7,373 bases of DNA. It comes from an uncultured Clostridia bacterium (lineage in GTDB: Bacteria; Bacillota; Clostridia; TANB77; CAG-508). The stretch spans positions 1 through 7,373 of the forward strand of contig CALXAS010000071.1 in NCBI GenBank assembly GCA_944386315.1, read 5' to 3'. Shown here in pieces: positions 5,900 through 7,373 of this stretch (positions are counted from its first letter, which is position 1; each line of letters starts with the position of its first letter). The translations under genes and the position numbers were made by a program. The notes under the pieces were generated by a model. It was not told the DNA's origin, did not search any database, and worked only from the letters and a program-made list of their open reading frames with translations.

Positions 5900-6433
5900 T
5901 TAATAATTTTCTGCTTTAATTTCAAAATAAGATTGAGGATGTTTGCAAACAGGACAGATAGCAGGAGCTTCTGTACCTACTACAATATGTCCACAGTTTC
6001 TACATTTCCAAATAACAATACTTCCTCTTTTAAATACCTCGCCTTCTTCTAAGTTGGCAAGTAATTTTCTATATCTTGCTTCATGTTCCTTTTCTACTGC
6101 AGCAATTCCTCTAAAAGTAGCAGCAATCTCTTTGAAGCCTTCTTCTTCAGCTTCTTTAGCAAATGTTGCATACATATCTGTCCATTCATAATTTTCACCA
6201 GCTGCAGCATCAGCTAAGTTAGCTTTTGTATCTCCTATACCATTTAAATATTTAAAATGTAATTTTGCATGTTCTTTTTCGTTTTCAGCTGTTTCAAGAA
6301 AAATAGCAGCAATTTGCTCGTAACCTTCCTTTTTAGCAACGCTAGCAAAATAAGTATATTTATTTCTTGCCTCAGATTCGCCAGCAAATGCAGCCTTTAA
6401 ATTAGCTTCTGTTTTAGAACCTTTTAATTCCAT
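5900..6433 (-). CDS. rbr: Rubrerythrin (diiron and rubredoxin domains)
   Basis: This cytoplasmic peroxide-reducing non-heme iron protein is typical of anaerobes and takes electrons through its rubredoxin centre. The 177-aa product has an N-terminal four-helix ferritin-like domain. Candidate diiron ligands lie in AGESEARNKY (17-26), ENEKEH (50-55), FAKEAEEEGF (91-100) and VEKEHEARY (113-121). The C-terminal rubredoxin-like domain has Cys144, Cys147, Cys160 and Cys163 in CRNCGH and CPVCKHPQSYFE. Length and domain order are standard. AGGAGG lies 7 bases before the ATG. The gene is monocistronic, with its own promoter and a Fur-family-type operator upstream and a terminator downstream. It contains no CGG at all. 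Confidence 0.95.
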   Translation of the reverse strand: MELKGSKTEANLKAAFAGESEARNKYTYFASVAKKEGYEQIAAIFLETAENEKEHAKLHFKYLNGIGDTKANLADAAAGENYEWTDMYATFAKEAEEEGFKEIAATFRGIAAVEKEHEARYRKLLANLEEGEVFKRGSIVIWKCRNCGHIVVGTEAPAICPVCKHPQSYFEIKAENY

Positions 6434-6454
6434 AATTTTACCTCCTTTAATAAA

Positions 6455-6469
6455 TGAGATTAATTCTCA
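6455..6469. promoter_or_regulatory. Fur/PerR-family-like operator upstream of rubrerythrin
   Basis: TGAGATTAATTCTCA fits a 7-1-7 inverted repeat (TGAGAAT-N-ATTCTCA) with one mismatch, and the symmetry extends into flanking A/T bases. It lies just downstream of the predicted rubrerythrin transcript start and before its ribosome binding site, a place suited to repression. Rubrerythrin genes in clostridia are known PerR targets. Which Fur-family member binds here cannot be told from the sequence. Confidence 0.65.
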
Positions 6470-6482
6470 TTTTGATACTATA

Positions 6483-6511
6483 GTTATATTACAAGAAAGT
6501 GAAAAAGTCAA
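6483..6511 (-). promoter_or_regulatory. Predicted sigma-A promoter for rubrerythrin
   Basis: On the minus strand, TTGACT (6511-6506) is followed by a 17-base spacer and TATAAC (6488-6483). The transcript would start near 6476, so the palindrome at 6455-6469 falls at about +7 to +21. Confidence 0.65.
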
Positions 6512-6539
6512 TAAGAAAAACTTTTCTTCTGGTAAAATG

Positions 6540-6567
6540 TTGACAAAAAAATATATTAGTGTAGAAT
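6540..6567 (+). promoter_or_regulatory. Predicted sigma-A promoter for dut
   Basis: A consensus TTGACA (6540-6545) is followed by a 16-base spacer and TAGAAT (6562-6567). The transcript start near 6574 leaves a leader of about 65 bases before the dut start. The promoter is divergent from the rubrerythrin promoter. Confidence 0.65.
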
Positions 6568-6638
6568 AAAAAAGAAAAATATAGATAGTAGATATATGTT
6601 TATAAAAAGCATATAATACGAAACAAGGAGGAAAAATA

Positions 6639-7100
6639 ATGAGTAAAACACGTGGTTTTGAAGTAGCAAAGGGATTTGAAGATAAAGATATTCATTTGCC
6701 TGTAAGAAAAACAAAATATGCAGCAGGATATGATATAGAAGCCGCAGAAGATTGCATAGTACCATCTTTCAAAAAAGGGATGAAACCAACTTTACTTAAG
6801 ACAGGACTAAAAGCATATATGCAAGATGATGAAGTGCTAATTTTGGCAAATAGAAGTTCAAACCCTGGAAAGAAAGGATTAATTTTAGCAAATAGCATCG
6901 GTGTTATAGATAAGGATTATTACGGAAATAGCGATAATGATGGACATATTATGTTTGCTTTTTATAATGTAAAAGAAGAAGATATAGAAATTAAAAAAGG
7001 AGATTGCATAGGGCAAGGTATATTCCAGAAATATTTAGTAGTAGATGAAGATTGTGCAGGAGGAGAAAGAACAGGGGGATTTGGTTCTACTAGCAGATAG
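6639..7100 (+). CDS. dut: dUTP diphosphatase (trimeric dUTPase family)
   Basis: It hydrolyses dUTP to dUMP and pyrophosphate, keeping uracil out of DNA and feeding dTMP synthesis. The 153-aa product shows the five trimeric dUTPase motifs in order: AAGYDIEAA (28-36); NRSSNPGKKG (71-80), with Asn in the place of the usual Gly before RSS; GVIDKDYYGN (88-97) with the catalytic Asp91; GDCIGQGIFQ (121-130); and the C-terminal RTGGFGSTS (144-152) that closes over the nucleotide. AAGGAGG lies 7 bases before the ATG. Motif 3 is followed by an insert, NSDNDGHI, that keeps motif spacing normal. The gene has no in-frame CGG (two occur out of frame) and is intact, with its own promoter. Confidence 0.92.
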   Translation: MSKTRGFEVAKGFEDKDIHLPVRKTKYAAGYDIEAAEDCIVPSFKKGMKPTLLKTGLKAYMQDDEVLILANRSSNPGKKGLILANSIGVIDKDYYGNSDNDGHIMFAFYNVKEEDIEIKKGDCIGQGIFQKYLVVDEDCAGGERTGGFGSTSR

Positions 7101-7136
7101 TAGACACAGAAATTTTAGAAAAAATTTAGAAACTAG

Positions 7137-7165
7137 TTGACAAGTAAAGTAAAATAAGGTACAAT
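7137..7165 (+). promoter_or_regulatory. Predicted strong promoter for the tRNA genes
   Basis: TTGACA (7137-7142), a 17-base spacer and TACAAT (7160-7165) form a near-consensus sigma-A promoter. Transcription would start near 7172, about 14 bases before tRNA-His. Confidence 0.75.
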
Positions 7166-7185
7166 ATTACTTGCATTGTATTGAT

Positions 7186-7263
7186 GGTGGATGTAGCGCA
7201 GTTGGTTAGAGCGCCAGTTTGTGGCACTGGAGGCCGTGGGTTCGAGTCCCATCTTCCACCCCA
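7186..7263 (+). tRNA. tRNA-His (anticodon GTG), CCA encoded
   Basis: The cloverleaf folds with the extra 5' G (7186) opposite C7260, the hallmark of tRNA-His. The acceptor strand GTGGATG (7187-7193) pairs with CTTCCAC (7253-7259) with one U-U mismatch. The anticodon stem CCAGT/ACTGG holds loop TTGTGGC with anticodon GTG at 7221-7223. The T arm GTGGG-TTCGAGT-CCCAT is intact. The CCA end (7261-7263) is encoded in the DNA. Confidence 0.93.
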
Positions 7264-7311
7264 TATAAATATTTTACATTATTTTAATCAAAATACTAAA
7301 AAATTAAATAT

Positions 7312-7373
7312 TGGGCTGTAGCCAAGCGGTAAGGCACCAGACTTTGACTCTGGCATGCGCTAGTTCGAATCTA
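7312..7373 (+). tRNA. tRNA-Gln (anticodon TTG), cut by the window edge
   Basis: It begins TGGGCTGTAGCCAAGCGGTA. The D arm pairs GCC with GGC. The anticodon arm CCAGA-CTTTGAC-TCTGG carries TTG at 7344-7346. The T arm starts GCTAG-TTCGAAT-CTA at the window end. The 3' T-stem strand and acceptor strand lie outside. It is 48 bases after tRNA-His, probably in the same transcript. Confidence 0.92.

Noticed and set aside
7112..7128. A/T-only hairpin after dut as a terminator
   Set aside because: The 7-bp stem contains only A and T, with no GC core or U-tract, so it is too weak to call.
1..7373. CRISPR arrays, phage genes, toxin-antitoxin pairs or riboswitches
   Set aside because: No regular direct repeats with spacers, no structural phage or toxin motifs and no known aptamer consensus were seen in the genes or gaps.

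Overview
The window is AT-rich, gene-dense DNA of a low-GC Firmicute, most likely an anaerobic Clostridia-type bacterium. The signs are strong AGGAGG ribosome binding sites, AGA as the main arginine codon, a rubrerythrin, a FeoA/FeoB iron transporter and a RimO-type methylthiotransferase remnant. I cannot name the genus.

Layout from left to right: (1) 1-227, a possible insertion-sequence end abutting the last 49 codons of rimO, closed by a strong hairpin at 231-271. (2) 270-2198 (-), a secreted/membrane DUF2207 protein with a Gly-rich tail. (3) 2199-2589, a non-coding stretch dominated by a roughly 193-bp imperfect palindrome that looks like a MITE. (4) 2590-5035 (+), feoA and feoB, with a hairpin between them. 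(5) 5095-5831 (+), a methylguanine-DNA methyltransferase overlapping a small coiled-coil protein gene. (6) 5900-6433 (-), rubrerythrin behind a Fur/PerR-type operator. (7) 6639-7100 (+), a dUTPase. (8) 7186 to the end, tRNA-His and the start of tRNA-Gln.

The main discovery concerns translation. feoA is broken once and feoB twice by a +1 shift, and the DUF2207 Gly-rich tail is best read with two more. In each case the break sits exactly on an in-frame CGG codon. Skipping its C, or reading CGGN as one four-base codon, restores the family sequence with a glycine at the site. By my scan these five are the only in-frame CGG codons in the genes of the window. About 18 other CGG trinucleotides lie out of frame on the coding strands and disturb nothing. 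Two of those share 7-8 bases of context with a shift site. CGA, CGT and CGC are used as ordinary arginine codons. Random pseudogenisation or simple sequencing error explains this poorly. I infer that CGG is unassigned, or read as a quadruplet CGGN for glycine, in this organism. feoA, feoB and the DUF2207 gene would then be intact functional genes, not pseudogenes.

Functionally the window mixes ferrous iron uptake (FeoAB), oxidative-stress defence by a non-heme iron protein (rubrerythrin), DNA alkylation repair, nucleotide-pool sanitation and tRNA genes. Iron links feoAB and rubrerythrin, but a Fur-like box is visible only at rubrerythrin.
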